Below are positions 1 through 11,743 of a stretch of DNA of 64,000 bases, piece by piece (position 1 is the stretch's first letter; every line of letters starts with the position of its first letter). Source of the DNA: Moellerella wisconsensis ATCC 35017. GTDB taxonomy: Bacteria > Pseudomonadota > Gammaproteobacteria > Enterobacterales > Enterobacteriaceae. Location of the stretch: positions 121,320-185,319 of the forward strand of contig NZ_LGAA01000016.1 in assembly GCF_001294465.1 (NCBI RefSeq), written 5' to 3'. The position numbers were made by a program, and so were the translations under genes. Below the pieces are notes generated by a model. That model did no database searches. It was not told the origin of the DNA and was given only the letters and a program-made list of their open reading frames with translations.

Positions 1-1002
1 AAATATTAGACAGCAATCTTTTTAATTGAAAAATTATGGCAGAGTTAATTTTATACTGTGGCAGATTGTACCATTTACTCGGGTATTTATTTTGTGCTAT
101 TTCATGCGTGATTAGAGGATGGCTATGTTGTCATTGGTTTCGTAAAAAATGAAGCTGGCGTGTGATGGAATCTAATTTAAACTCAATTGATCTAGCATTT
201 GCGTGATTAATCTTCGTGAAGCATTGTTAGAAATTAGACCGTTTTTCATAAATGTTAGATCATTTAATGTTGTGATGGCGGTAACCGGACCTACAGTGAT
301 TGTGTTATCAATGGATACGAAATTATCAGTTTTTTATAATCTTTGTGGCTGCGATACCGTAGCCTATACATAAATCAACTCGCGTATATATTTTGAAAAA
401 GCACGTATTATCATCATATACATTATCCTTTTTTGGGCTGACTCTATTCTATAGTGCTACTGAAAACTGGAACGGTAACACACTCAGCATAGGCTTTATC
501 GATAATAAAAACTTGATTATCAGTCGTATCTATAATTATTGACTTTAAGGCTAAGATTAAAATTATACTGATATAATCATTTCTGTTGGATTGTTGGATT
601 GTTGGATTGTTGGATTGTTGGATTGTTGGATTATAAAAATATAAATAACCGATAATCTTTCGAACTTAGTAATATTCCGCTGCATGGTGGGAAGATCGAA
701 TCTAGTGTTGCTAGTGGAAATTTCATCATAGAGACACTTAGTGGTGTAATATACAGTTTTGCTTAGTTAAAGATTGTATCTGATAAAATAAGCTATATTT
801 TTTGATCGTCAATTCAATCTATAATATTGAAAAAGATTAATTGATATTAGATTTGATCGCCAATATTTGGTGTATTCATAGTAGTGATAAATTTCAGTTG
901 CTCGTTGCATATTTGAAAATTAAATTACTGTGAATAAATTAGTAGATGCTTTGTTACTAACTGAACAAAGCATTTTTAAAGAGATTCTAGGCATTAATAA
1001 GA
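1..1002. other. gene-poor, possibly degenerate region left of clpV
   Basis: No open frame of convincing length is present. Short open stretches with codon-like composition lie in different frames on the + strand: about 203-373 (from a GTG, ending TAA), about 361-542 (ending TGA) and about 656-766 (ending TAG). None has a good ribosome-binding site and I recognise none of the translations. They could be decayed remains of a gene downstream of clpV or chance. A tandem octanucleotide repeat lies at 583-630. The rest is AT-rich with no clear signal. Confidence 0.4.
583..630. repeat. tandem octanucleotide repeat (TTGTTGGA), 6 copies
   Basis: Five perfect copies of TTGTTGGA (591-630) follow one imperfect copy CTGTTGGA (583-590). 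The unit length is not a multiple of three, so copy-number change would shift any reading frame crossing it. No intact gene spans it here. It lies about 370 bases beyond the clpV stop codon. Confidence 0.95.
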
Positions 1003-3624
1003 TTAATATGTTGTAGTGCTATTATTTATTATAGCTATAAACTCATGATTTTTAACAGATAATGTAATTATTGAAATATCATCACCATGGGCAGTATATT
1101 GCAGTAATAGCAATGATAAAGGCGGTAGTAACGCTCCATCAATGATTGATTCTAAGATTCTGGCCCCATTCTCTGATCGATTAGCACGAATTAAAATCTC
1201 GTTATAGACCTCATCCTCAATTATAACTTCAGCATTAAATCGATGTTTTAAACGATTCTCTAAATAGCTTAATTTATCTTGCACAATTAAGGTTAATGTC
1301 GCTTGATTTAGCGGTAGATAGGGAATGATTTCCATACGAGCGAGTAAAGCAGGACGAAAAAAACGTGTAAGTTCAGGATAGAGCGCATCACGTAATAGGT
1401 CTGGTTGATCTGCATTATCAACAATAATCTGGTCGCCTAAATTAGAGGTTAAGAAAAAAGCAATATTTTTACAATCAATAATGCGGCCTTCGCCATCCGC
1501 TAATTCACCTTTATCAAAAGCTTGATAGAATAAATTTAAGATATCAGGATGAGCTTTTTCAACTTCATCTAATAGAACGACTGAATATGGCTTGCGTCGA
1601 ATAGCTTCAGTTAATATTCCACCCTCACCGAAACCGACATAGCCAGGAGGCGCTCCTATCAGGCGTGATATCGTATGTTTTTCTTGAAACTCTGACATAT
1701 TTATAACCGTTAGATATTGGTTACCGCCAAACATTAATTGGGCAATTTGTATAACAGTTTCTGTTTTTCCAACACCACTGGGACCAGCCAATAAAAATGC
1801 ACCTAATGGGCGACCAGAACGGCGTAAATCTGCTCTGGCAGTGAGTAAATGTTTATGTAAATCAGCAATAGCTAATGCTTGGCCTTTGATTGATTGCTCA
1901 AGATAGCGAGGTAATTCAGTCACAACCGATAAAGCATCCTGAGATAACCGATTGAGTGGAACACCCGTCCATTCTGCAATAACTGCGGCGACTTGGTGCT
2001 TATCAACATGTGGAGAAATAAGCATCGAGCATTGTTGGAGTTTATCTAACTCATTAGTTAATTGATTAAGTTGCAGCTTAATGGCGGCTATATTATTTAC
2101 ATCATGACAATTATCGCTGATTAACTCACTAAGTTGAGAGCGTAATCTAATGATTTGATTGACTAGATTTTGTTGAGTTTCCCAATCATTTTGTAAACTA
2201 GTCAGTTGTTGTTTTAATTCTTCAGATTTATTGGTTAATTTAGATAAACGCTCGGTATGGTTATGCAAACCTAATTGTTGTTCATGAACTAATAAATCTT
2301 GCTCCATAGAATATTGATATAGCTTAGTTTTTAATGTTGAAAGCTTTTTTGGTGGCGAGGTCAAATTAATTGCGGTACGTGCACAGGCGGTATCTAAAAC
2401 ATCAATTGCTTTATCCGGTAATTGACGGCCAGACAGATAACGTGCGCTTAATTCTGCACAGGCACATACGGCCTCATCGTCAATAAATACTCCATGTGCA
2501 GATTCATAAACTGCTCGTAATCCTCGCATTATAATAGTTGCTTCAGCGGCTGTAGGCTCTTTTACTGGCACTTGTTCAAAGCGTCGAGTAAGCGCTGCAT
2601 CTTTTTCAAAGTATTTCTTATATTCATTCCAGGTTGTAGCTGCTATTGTTTTTAGCTCACCACGTGCAAGGGCTGGTTTTAATAAATTAGATACATCCAA
2701 TCCTCCTTGAGCATTGCCAGTACCAATTAATGTATGTGCCTCATCAATGAACAAAATAATAGGCTGAGCAGATTGGTTTATTTCCTGAATAATTCCTTTA
2801 AATCGTTTTTCAAATTCCCCCTTAACCGCAGCACCCGCTTGCATTGCAGCAAGATCAAGCATCAATAATTGACTATTTTTGAGTTTTTCTGGTACATCAT
2901 TAGCGATAATACGTAGAGCAAGCCCTTCAATTAATGCACTTTTTCCAACTCCAGGCTCACCAACGACGATTGGATTATTTTTTCTTCGTCGGCACAGAAT
3001 ATCAATTAATAAATCAATTTCATGATCTCGACAGAGCACCGGATCGAAGCGTCCGTCAGCAGCTTGCTGAGTCATATCTTGACTAAATCGTGATAAAAGA
3101 CTCTCTGAAGAAACCGTTGCCATTATGCTATCGCGGCTTTCTGCAGTATTTTCAATAGAATTTGATAGCCAGTTATTAAAGCTGAGTTTAAATTGTTCCC
3201 GGTTAATAGGCGTTAATAATTCAGCTGCTGGACGAGATAGATACCGGTAAGGTGTTTGCAACAGGGTCAGTAACATTACTCCAGAGCGCAGTTGAGAATG
3301 CTGCATTTCCGCAGAAGCTAGTAGCCAACTATCTTTTAACCATTCAACAAGTAATGGTGAAAAGCTTGGAGACTCTTGGGATATTAATTGATGTGGGGGG
3401 GTAAAATAACTTAGTTGAGTGATGAACTTATCAATGTGAATTTTTGATTTCTCACAAATTAGAGGTACATCACTAAGAGATACATCGAGTAATTGCAATA
3501 AAAAAAGTGAAACTGTAATTTCAGATTGTTGTTCATGCACACAGCGGGCCGCCGCATTTTCCATTGCTTGGCGTGTGACAGGATTAAGTCGGTTAATCAG
3601 AGTGGAAAGATCTATTTGGATCAT
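1003..3624 (-). CDS. clpV: type VI secretion system ATPase ClpV (TssH)
   Basis: AAA+ unfoldase that recycles contracted T6SS sheaths by extracting TssB/TssC in the cytoplasm. The 873-residue protein has an N-terminal helical domain, a first AAA module with Walker A GEPGVGKS (222-229) and Walker B FIDEAH (292-297), a charged coiled-coil middle region (about 430-535), and a second AAA module with Walker A GPSGVGKT (614-621) and a LLDEVEKAH Walker B. The length and the divergent N-terminus favour ClpV over housekeeping ClpB, whose N-terminal region is different. The ATG start gives the expected family N-terminus. No other tss gene is in the window; the rest of the system would have to lie further left or elsewhere. 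The downstream flank looks degenerate. Confidence 0.88.
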   Translation of the reverse strand: MIQIDLSTLINRLNPVTRQAMENAAARCVHEQQSEITVSLFLLQLLDVSLSDVPLICEKSKIHIDKFITQLSYFTPPHQLISQESPSFSPLLVEWLKDSWLLASAEMQHSQLRSGVMLLTLLQTPYRYLSRPAAELLTPINREQFKLSFNNWLSNSIENTAESRDSIMATVSSESLLSRFSQDMTQQAADGRFDPVLCRDHEIDLLIDILCRRRKNNPIVVGEPGVGKSALIEGLALRIIANDVPEKLKNSQLLMLDLAAMQAGAAVKGEFEKRFKGIIQEINQSAQPIILFIDEAHTLIGTGNAQGGLDVSNLLKPALARGELKTIAATTWNEYKKYFEKDAALTRRFEQVPVKEPTAAEATIIMRGLRAVYESAHGVFIDDEAVCACAELSARYLSGRQLPDKAIDVLDTACARTAINLTSPPKKLSTLKTKLYQYSMEQDLLVHEQQLGLHNHTERLSKLTNKSEELKQQLTSLQNDWETQQNLVNQIIRLRSQLSELISDNCHDVNNIAAIKLQLNQLTNELDKLQQCSMLISPHVDKHQVAAVIAEWTGVPLNRLSQDALSVVTELPRYLEQSIKGQALAIADLHKHLLTARADLRRSGRPLGAFLLAGPSGVGKTETVIQIAQLMFGGNQYLTVINMSEFQEKHTISRLIGAPPGYVGFGEGGILTEAIRRKPYSVVLLDEVEKAHPDILNLFYQAFDKGELADGEGRIIDCKNIAFFLTSNLGDQIIVDNADQPDLLRDALYPELTRFFRPALLARMEIIPYLPLNQATLTLIVQDKLSYLENRLKHRFNAEVIIEDEVYNEILIRANRSENGARILESIIDGALLPPLSLLLLQYTAHGDDISIITLSVKNHEFIAIINNSTTTY

Positions 3625-3850
3625 CAGTGCATCCTAGCTAATTGATGGATAGAAAGTGATTAACTCAGAGAATTACTTATCGAATACTGAGTTGTGGCTA
3701 GAATGTATATCGGCAAGAATAGAGGATTTTCTAATATTTATAGTTCATTCAATTAACTATTTATCAGTAACTAGCCTTAGAATAAATAAGAATAGTCTAT
3801 TGTGATAATGGCCAGAATCTGAAAAATTCCCTATGAATAGATGTAACAAC

Positions 3851-3879
3851 TTGATTTACATAGAGGGTGGCGGTATCAT
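3851..3879 (+). promoter_or_regulatory. probable promoter of argW
   Basis: A -35 element TTGATT (3851-3856) and a -10 element TATCAT (3874-3879) are separated by 17 bases. A GC-rich discriminator (CGCCGC) follows, as in many stable-RNA promoters. The mature tRNA begins about 29 bases beyond the predicted start of transcription. Confidence 0.6.
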
Positions 3880-3914
3880 TATCGCCGCTTAGCACACCGG
3901 TTATTATAGTTGAT

Positions 3915-3989
3915 GTCCTCTTAGTTAAATGGATATAACAAGCCCCTCCTAAGGGCTAATTGCAGGTTCGATTCCTGCAGGGGACACCA
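3915..3989 (+). tRNA. argW: tRNA-Arg, anticodon CCU
   Basis: The cloverleaf is complete. The acceptor arms GTCCTCT and AGGGGAC pair with one G-T, followed by discriminator A and an encoded CCA (3987-3989). The anticodon arm AGCCC/GGGCT encloses loop CTCCTAA with anticodon CCT. The T arm GCAGG/CCTGC encloses TTCGATT. In E. coli argW is also close to mlaA and serves as a phage integration site, so this position agrees with synteny. Here about 15 kb of accessory DNA separates it from mlaA. Confidence 0.97.
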
Positions 3990-3996
3990 TAACCGA

Positions 3997-4090
3997 GTTC
4001 GTTGCAGTTCACCTCAGTCTGCTAAATCCTTTTGTAATCGGCATCTCCAAATAAATCCTGTTCGTTATAGTTCGCATTAGTTCGTTGACA
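3997..4090. repeat. GTTCGTT direct repeats, possible attachment-site remnant
   Basis: Eight bases after the tRNA CCA begins a cluster of three GTTCGTT repeats (3997-4003, 4060-4066, 4080-4086), the first two followed by a related GCAGTTC or ATAGTTC. Closely spaced direct repeats just 3' of a tRNA are typical of integrase arm-binding regions in tRNA-targeted islands. No integrase gene and no second copy of the tRNA 3' end are visible in the window, so the assignment is inference. Confidence 0.45.
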
Positions 4091-4340
4091 GCCGCATGCC
4101 ATCTTGGGTAGATTTTGGGGAAATATTTTTCCCAATGTTAACCGTAAAATAGATCGTAGTAGCAAAGAGCAAAGATAAGCCAAATCGATTAAACTGCGTA
4201 GCAAATTATATATTCTAAAAATAAGTTAAGAGATATTGCCTAGTAAAAGGCAGTGAAAGAGATTATATATAATAGTAGTAAAGTTGGTTTTATCTCAATT
4301 GAGATACTATTGATATATTCTTAATTAGGGTGGGGGGGAT

Positions 4341-4853
4341 ATGTTTCGATCATTTTTTATTTTGTTAAGTTCATTTCTGATTAACGGGTGCAGCGTTAAA
4401 GTACCAAGTGATATTGATCCAATTAAGAACTTTGATTTATCGCGTTATCTAGGGGAGTGGTATGAGGTTGCTAGAATTGACAACCGTTTTGAGAAGGGAT
4501 TAACTCAAGTTTCTGCAAATTATTCTCTACGTGAAGATGGTGGCGTTAAAGTTGTTAATAAAGGTTGGAGCGCGACTAAAAAAGATTGGAAGGAAAGCAT
4601 CGGAAAAGCCTATTTTGTTGAATCTCCGCAAACGGGAGCGCTAAAAGTTTCATTTTTTGGTCCTTTTTATGGTGGATATAATATTATTAAACTTGATGAT
4701 GATTACCAATATTCATTAGTTGTAGGGCCGGATAAAAATTATCTATGGGTATTATCTCGAACACCGACAATGCCTGCTGAACTTTTAAATCAATATCTTC
4801 AGTTTGCAAGTGAATTAGGTTTTGAACGTCAACGTATTTTAGTTTTTAAATAA
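4341..4853 (+). CDS. blc: outer-membrane lipocalin Blc
   Basis: Bacterial lipocalin, a lipoprotein thought to bind fatty acids or lysophospholipids at the inner face of the outer membrane. The 170-residue protein opens with a lipoprotein signal peptide ending in lipobox LINGC (acylated Cys about 17). The diagnostic lipocalin segment GEWYEVARIDNRFEKG lies near residues 38-53, with beta-barrel strands and conserved W/Y residues after it. A purine-rich stretch (GGGTGGGGGGAT) stands directly before the ATG. It is a single-gene unit between argW and the beta-glucoside operon. Confidence 0.93.
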   Translation: MFRSFFILLSSFLINGCSVKVPSDIDPIKNFDLSRYLGEWYEVARIDNRFEKGLTQVSANYSLREDGGVKVVNKGWSATKKDWKESIGKAYFVESPQTGALKVSFFGPFYGGYNIIKLDDDYQYSLVVGPDKNYLWVLSRTPTMPAELLNQYLQFASELGFERQRILVFK

Positions 4854-4886
4854 AAATAAATAGACGGATATTTAACGAGTTTATTT

Positions 4887-4929
4887 CATGGAATAATCAA
4901 TTTTAAGACATCTTATAGGTTATTCCATG
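4887..4929. terminator. inverted repeat after blc
   Basis: Stem CATGGAATAA (4887-4896) pairs with TTATTCCATG (4920-4929) around a 23-base loop. It is followed only by GTTAATTTT, so the tract is weak. It is probably a transcript end for blc, but the long loop lowers confidence. Confidence 0.4.
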
Positions 4930-5117
4930 GTTAATTTTAGAACTAATAACTGTTCTAATGTGTTTTTTATCCCTTATTTTGAAATTTTCCTGTCTAAATT
5001 ATATTTCGCTGAAATAGCCTCGTATTATCTAATTGTATCTTATCCTTAGCCTCTTTTTGACTTATTCAATCTTTAAAATAGTACCTCTTAATTTTGCGGC
5101 CTAGTGCACAAAACAAA

Positions 5118-5175
5118 TTGAAACCGGTTGCAAGCTAGTTTTATTGCGTCAACAATGTATTGAAATCGGTTTCAG
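5118..5175. promoter_or_regulatory. two AscG-type operators around the bglF promoter
   Basis: Two near-palindromes, TTGAAACCGGTTGCAA (5118-5133) and TTGAAATCGGTTTCAG (5160-5175), closely match the known E. coli AscG operator TGAAACCGGTTTCA. Their centres are 42 bases apart, about four helical turns. A possible -35 (TTGCAA, 5128-5133) lies in the first and a possible -10 (AACAAT, 5151-5156, spacing 17) between them, so repressor bound at both would cover the promoter. The LacI-family gene at 8723-9724 is the obvious partner. Confidence 0.75.
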
Positions 5176-5205
5176 TGGCGCATATTCCAAAATATAAGTC
5201 AGTAA

Positions 5206-8594
<3,389 letters not shown>

Positions 8595-8602
8595 TCAATA
8601 TG

Positions 8603-8639
8603 ATAGACTGTGCTGTGCAGGGAGCTTGGCACAGTCTAT
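8603..8639 (+). terminator. hairpin between bglA and the repressor gene
   Basis: An 11-bp perfect stem ATAGACTGTGC (8603-8613) / GCACAGTCTAT (8629-8639) encloses a 15-base loop, followed by TTAATTAG. The U tract is short, so it may only partly stop transcription and lower the amount of repressor relative to the enzymes. Confidence 0.55.
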
Positions 8640-8722
8640 TTAATTAGCTAGCTAATATAGCCCGCCGTTCATCCCGCCTAACTTTCTTCTTCATTCCATT
8701 TTATTTCAAAGACGGTTTACTT

Positions 8723-9724
8723 ATGGTTACCATGCTTGATGTAGCGCTAAAAGCGGGCGTTTCAAAATCAACAGTATCGCGTGTGCTTAATGGTAAAAAT
8801 ATTGTTCGTGAAGATGTAAAACAGCGTGTTTTGGCCGCAATTGACGAAATTGGTTATCGGCCTAATTTACTGGCGCGTCAGTTAGCAACAAGTAAAACCT
8901 ATTTAATGGGATTTGTAATGACCAATGCGTTATACAATGGTTCTTATTTTTCGACCATTGTATATAATATCGCCTCATCCAGTGAAAAACATAACCATCA
9001 GTTAATTTTAGCGGATGGTAAACATAGTGCAGAAGACGAACGTAAAGCGATTAATTTTTTATTAGATATGAAATGTTCAGGTATTATTGTTTATCCGCAA
9101 TATTTATCTGTCCAAGAACTTGAAGAAATTATAAGCAATAATACTACGCCTATTATCGTAATTAATCGTTATTTACCTAATTATATAGAACAGTTTGTGA
9201 CTGCTGATCACGTTCAAAGTAGTGAAATATTAATAAACTTTGTGCTAGAGCAAGGGCATAGAGAAATTGCTTATATTCATGGAATGAAAGATTCATTTAG
9301 TGATCATTATCGCTATGCTGCATATAAAAAAGGATTAGCGAGACTAAATATCCCTTTAAATGAACAGCTTGTAGTATTTGGTGATTGGTCATTAATTAGT
9401 GGTTATACCGCGACAAAAGAGCTTCTAGCTAGAAATATAAAATTTACTGCGTTAGTCGCGGGTAATGATGATATGGCTTTTGGGGCTATTAAAGCATTAA
9501 AAGAAGCGGGCTATCGATTGCCTGAGGATATCTCTATCGCTGGATTTGATAATACGATGATGTGTGAATATACTTTACCGCAACTTACTAGCGTTAATTT
9601 TCCTTTTGATGAAATTATTGAACAAGCTATTATGAGAATAATAAATCCTGAATTAGCGCATAAAGAGAATGAGATTAAAGGTAAATTAGTTGTTAGAGAC
9701 TCAGTGATTAAATTAAATGTATAA
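8723..9724 (+). CDS. ascG: LacI-family repressor of the beta-glucoside operon (AscG-like)
   Basis: DNA-binding repressor with an N-terminal LacI helix-turn-helix (about 4-50, with AGVSKSTVSRVLNG) and a periplasmic-binding-protein-like effector domain (about 60-333). The start MVTMLDVA parallels E. coli AscG MTTMLEVA, and similarity continues through LADGKHSAE and the region of NDDMA. The two operators upstream of bglF match the AscG recognition sequence. In E. coli ascG is divergent from ascFB; here it is downstream and co-directional, so the unit has been rearranged. The inducer is probably a beta-glucoside or its phosphate (inference). Confidence 0.88.
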   Translation: MVTMLDVALKAGVSKSTVSRVLNGKNIVREDVKQRVLAAIDEIGYRPNLLARQLATSKTYLMGFVMTNALYNGSYFSTIVYNIASSSEKHNHQLILADGKHSAEDERKAINFLLDMKCSGIIVYPQYLSVQELEEIISNNTTPIIVINRYLPNYIEQFVTADHVQSSEILINFVLEQGHREIAYIHGMKDSFSDHYRYAAYKKGLARLNIPLNEQLVVFGDWSLISGYTATKELLARNIKFTALVAGNDDMAFGAIKALKEAGYRLPEDISIAGFDNTMMCEYTLPQLTSVNFPFDEIIEQAIMRIINPELAHKENEIKGKLVVRDSVIKLNV

Positions 9725-9922
9725 AATTAAAATAATAAACTAATTTAAAATACAACAACTCATGCTTATTCAGTATAAATAGATGAGAGGTATAATTAGT
9801 TATCTGATAATAATCCAATATAATTATATTATTTATATAAAATGAATTAAATCATGTTCGATTAGCTATTTTCTAAGCTGATCTGACGCTAATATAATGG
9901 TAATTGTGGGTTACTAAATAAT

Positions 9923-9952
9923 TTTACATTAATTTTTCGATTTAGCGTTAAT
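9923..9952 (+). promoter_or_regulatory. weak candidate promoter for the small RNA
   Basis: A -35-like TTTACA (9923-9928) and a -10-like GTTAAT (9947-9952, four of six matches) are 18 bases apart. Transcription would start near 9959. This is a weak call made mainly because a strong terminator follows about 110 bases later. Confidence 0.3.
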
Positions 9953-9958
9953 TCAGGC

Positions 9959-10068
9959 TGAAAAAGGAAAAGTGTGTCAGCATCACTAAAAAATTCGGTT
10001 CTTTTCTACCTTATCCATTGGTATCAGGTAGAAAATGGTGCCTTGGCTAAACGCCGAGGCATTTTTTT
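9959..10068 (+). ncRNA. candidate small RNA with two hairpins
   Basis: This non-coding stretch lies about 235 bases after the repressor stop codon. It contains a 10-bp perfect stem TTTTCTACCT/AGGTAGAAAA (10002-10011 with 10026-10035) followed directly by a strong intrinsic terminator (10039-10068). A single-stranded A/U-rich 5' half and a terminator with seven U residues fit an Hfq-type small RNA. It does not match any enterobacterial small RNA I can recall (Spot 42, RyhB, CyaR, ArcZ, GcvB, FnrS, OmrA/B and others). It could instead be a long 3' UTR of the repressor gene. Confidence 0.4.
10039..10068 (+). terminator. strong intrinsic terminator
   Basis: A 9-bp stem TGCCTTGGC (10039-10047) / GCCGAGGCA (10053-10061, one G-T pair) with a 5-base loop is followed by seven T residues. 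Confidence 0.88.
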
Positions 10069-10340
10069 ACAATAACATTTATCATCGCCTTTAACTGAAT
10101 GTTTTATGTTACCGACTGATACGAAAATAAAAATAGGATGATAATGAGGTAGAGGGATCTAGAAACTGTGTTACAGTGTTGCTTCAATATGTCATATTTA
10201 GATTATTTTGTTTTATTATTATAGGTTTAGCTAAAGTTGATTTAATTAACATAGGCTTATTTAATACAAGTATATTCACTATAGACTTATTTAATATAGA
10301 TATGATATTTATCAGAAGTAATTTATAAGGCAGAATACAA

Positions 10341-10448
10341 ATGAACTGGCCTATTTTTTTTCGAAAATTAATTAAATTCATTCAAAATACTATGATTATT
10401 GTATTAGTTCTATTATTTATCTTTGGGATGATTAATTGGTTTAGATAA
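10341..10448 (+). CDS. candidate small membrane protein, 35 residues
   Basis: An ATG with AAGG 11-14 bases upstream opens a 35-codon frame. The product has a basic amphipathic start (RKLIKF, about residues 8-13) and one strongly hydrophobic segment (about 18-32: MIIVLVLLFIFGMIN), ending WFR. This is the layout of known bacterial single-span microproteins, but I recognise no family. It stands alone between the candidate small RNA and the lipid operon, which is on the other strand. The surroundings are AT-rich with imperfect repeats, so chance remains possible. Confidence 0.4.
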   Translation: MNWPIFFRKLIKFIQNTMIIVLVLLFIFGMINWFR

Positions 10449-10526
10449 TTAACTAAATTTATTTTTTATTAAATTATTTTTATATTTCAATATAGTAGCT
10501 ACTCTAGCACAGTGGTTCTATTTTTT

Positions 10527-10561
10527 TAGCTCAATATTAATCAATATTTAATATTGAGCTA
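10527..10561. terminator. 14-bp perfect inverted repeat at the 3' end of the lipid operon
   Basis: TAGCTCAATATTAA (10527-10540) pairs perfectly with TTAATATTGAGCTA (10548-10561) over a 7-base loop. It begins 22 bases beyond the stop of the last operon gene. Read on the minus strand the stem is followed by A residues, not U residues, so it may protect the 3' end of the mRNA rather than act as a classical terminator. Confidence 0.5.
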
Positions 10562-10582
10562 ATTAATATGAAATTAATTACG

Positions 10583-11689
10583 TTAATCTATTTTATTCAT
10601 ATTATTTGTTCCCATTCGACGCAGAAATGATATTTGTGATTTAACCAATTGACGATAACTAATACAACGATATGGCATTTTATATTCGTTAGCTAGGCGC
10701 GCAATTATTTGGGCAAGGGCTGGATAATGGCGATGGTGCCAACCAGGAAATAAATGATGCGTTAAATGATAATTTACTCCGCCGGTCAATCGCCACAGCC
10801 AATGAGGGCTGGGTAACCAATCGCAGGCGGTCATAAAATTATGCTGATACCAACCATGGGGCATCTGATGATTGGCGGGAGGTGTGAAAAACTTGGTTTC
10901 AGCCCAATGGGTTCCAAGCAGTAGATATACAACAAGCATTGAAGCCATCATTTGGCTGACTAAATAAGTGAATAAAATCGTGCTAATACTGATCCCGTGA
11001 GTGTGAGCTATAGCGAGAGGTAAACCAATCATTACGGTGAGATGCAATAATTTACTGAGTAAAAACAGTAACCAGCCCTGCCAACCAGATAATACATTAT
11101 TCTCGCGTAAACGTGTTCTTCCGGTACGGTCAGCCCAATCAAAGACTAGTGCAACCCATGATAATGATAAAGCAGCAATTAACGGCCAGTAAATATGTTG
11201 GTAGCGCATAAAACCGCGCCATTGCTGAAATGGTGTTTGACGGAAAATGCCATTTTCTTCGATATCAAGATCATAGTGTTCAATATTGGCGTAATGATGA
11301 TGGTAATCAACATGTCTTACACGCCAAAAATCGGGATCTATACCTAAAGGGAGCGTGACTAAGCGTCCTACAATACGATTTATTCGTGTGTTTTTAAATA
11401 AGGTATTATGGCAGGCATCGTGTTGGCAAATAACATTAAGAAACATGATAAGGATGACAAAAAAGCTGTAAGCCATAATATAAACAGCGCTAGATTGTGT
11501 GGATAACGCGTAAAGATAACTGGCTATGGATAATAAAAATAAACCTCCAGCGACAACTATATTTCGCTTATTAGCTAAACGGTGATCGTTATTTTTTTGC
11601 AAATAATCCTGACTAGCTTGGAGTAATGCTTGATGAAAAGCAGTTTCATCCGCGGTTGAAAAGTGAATATATTTGGACGATGGATTCAT
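10583..11689 (-). CDS. membrane fatty acid desaturase (second of a tandem pair)
   Basis: Di-iron membrane desaturase of the FA_desaturase family, expected to introduce a double bond into an acyl chain at the inner membrane. The three histidine boxes are intact: HDACH (90-94), H126 with HHH (130-132), and HLTHH (308-312), separated by paired hydrophobic segments (about 46-87 and 170-260). It is clearly paralogous to the gene directly upstream (shared segments such as YDLDIEEN and HLTHHLFP), so the pair arose by duplication. It is the last gene of the eight-gene lipid operon. Substrate and regiochemistry are not known. Confidence 0.85.
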   Translation of the reverse strand: MNPSSKYIHFSTADETAFHQALLQASQDYLQKNNDHRLANKRNIVVAGGLFLLSIASYLYALSTQSSAVYIMAYSFFVILIMFLNVICQHDACHNTLFKNTRINRIVGRLVTLPLGIDPDFWRVRHVDYHHHYANIEHYDLDIEENGIFRQTPFQQWRGFMRYQHIYWPLIAALSLSWVALVFDWADRTGRTRLRENNVLSGWQGWLLFLLSKLLHLTVMIGLPLAIAHTHGISISTILFTYLVSQMMASMLVVYLLLGTHWAETKFFTPPANHQMPHGWYQHNFMTACDWLPSPHWLWRLTGGVNYHLTHHLFPGWHHRHYPALAQIIARLANEYKMPYRCISYRQLVKSQISFLRRMGTNNMNKID

Positions 11690-11743
11690 TGATTCTCCGT
11701 ATAATCAAGATTTAATTTTTTGCTGTTGATTGTCTTCGAGCAA

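Noticed and set aside
583..630. CRISPR array
   Set aside because: The 8-base units are contiguous with no spacers and no cas genes lie nearby.
4022..4204. 60-codon frame on the minus strand just after argW
   Set aside because: No ribosome-binding site and no recognisable product; it overlaps the repeat-rich attachment-like region. It could be an integrase scrap but nothing in the translation shows this.
10184..10381. 65-codon minus-strand frame in the 10.2-10.4 kb AT-rich region
   Set aside because: Low-complexity Ile/Leu/Asn composition from imperfect TTAATT-rich repeats; it overlaps the better-supported small frame on the other strand.
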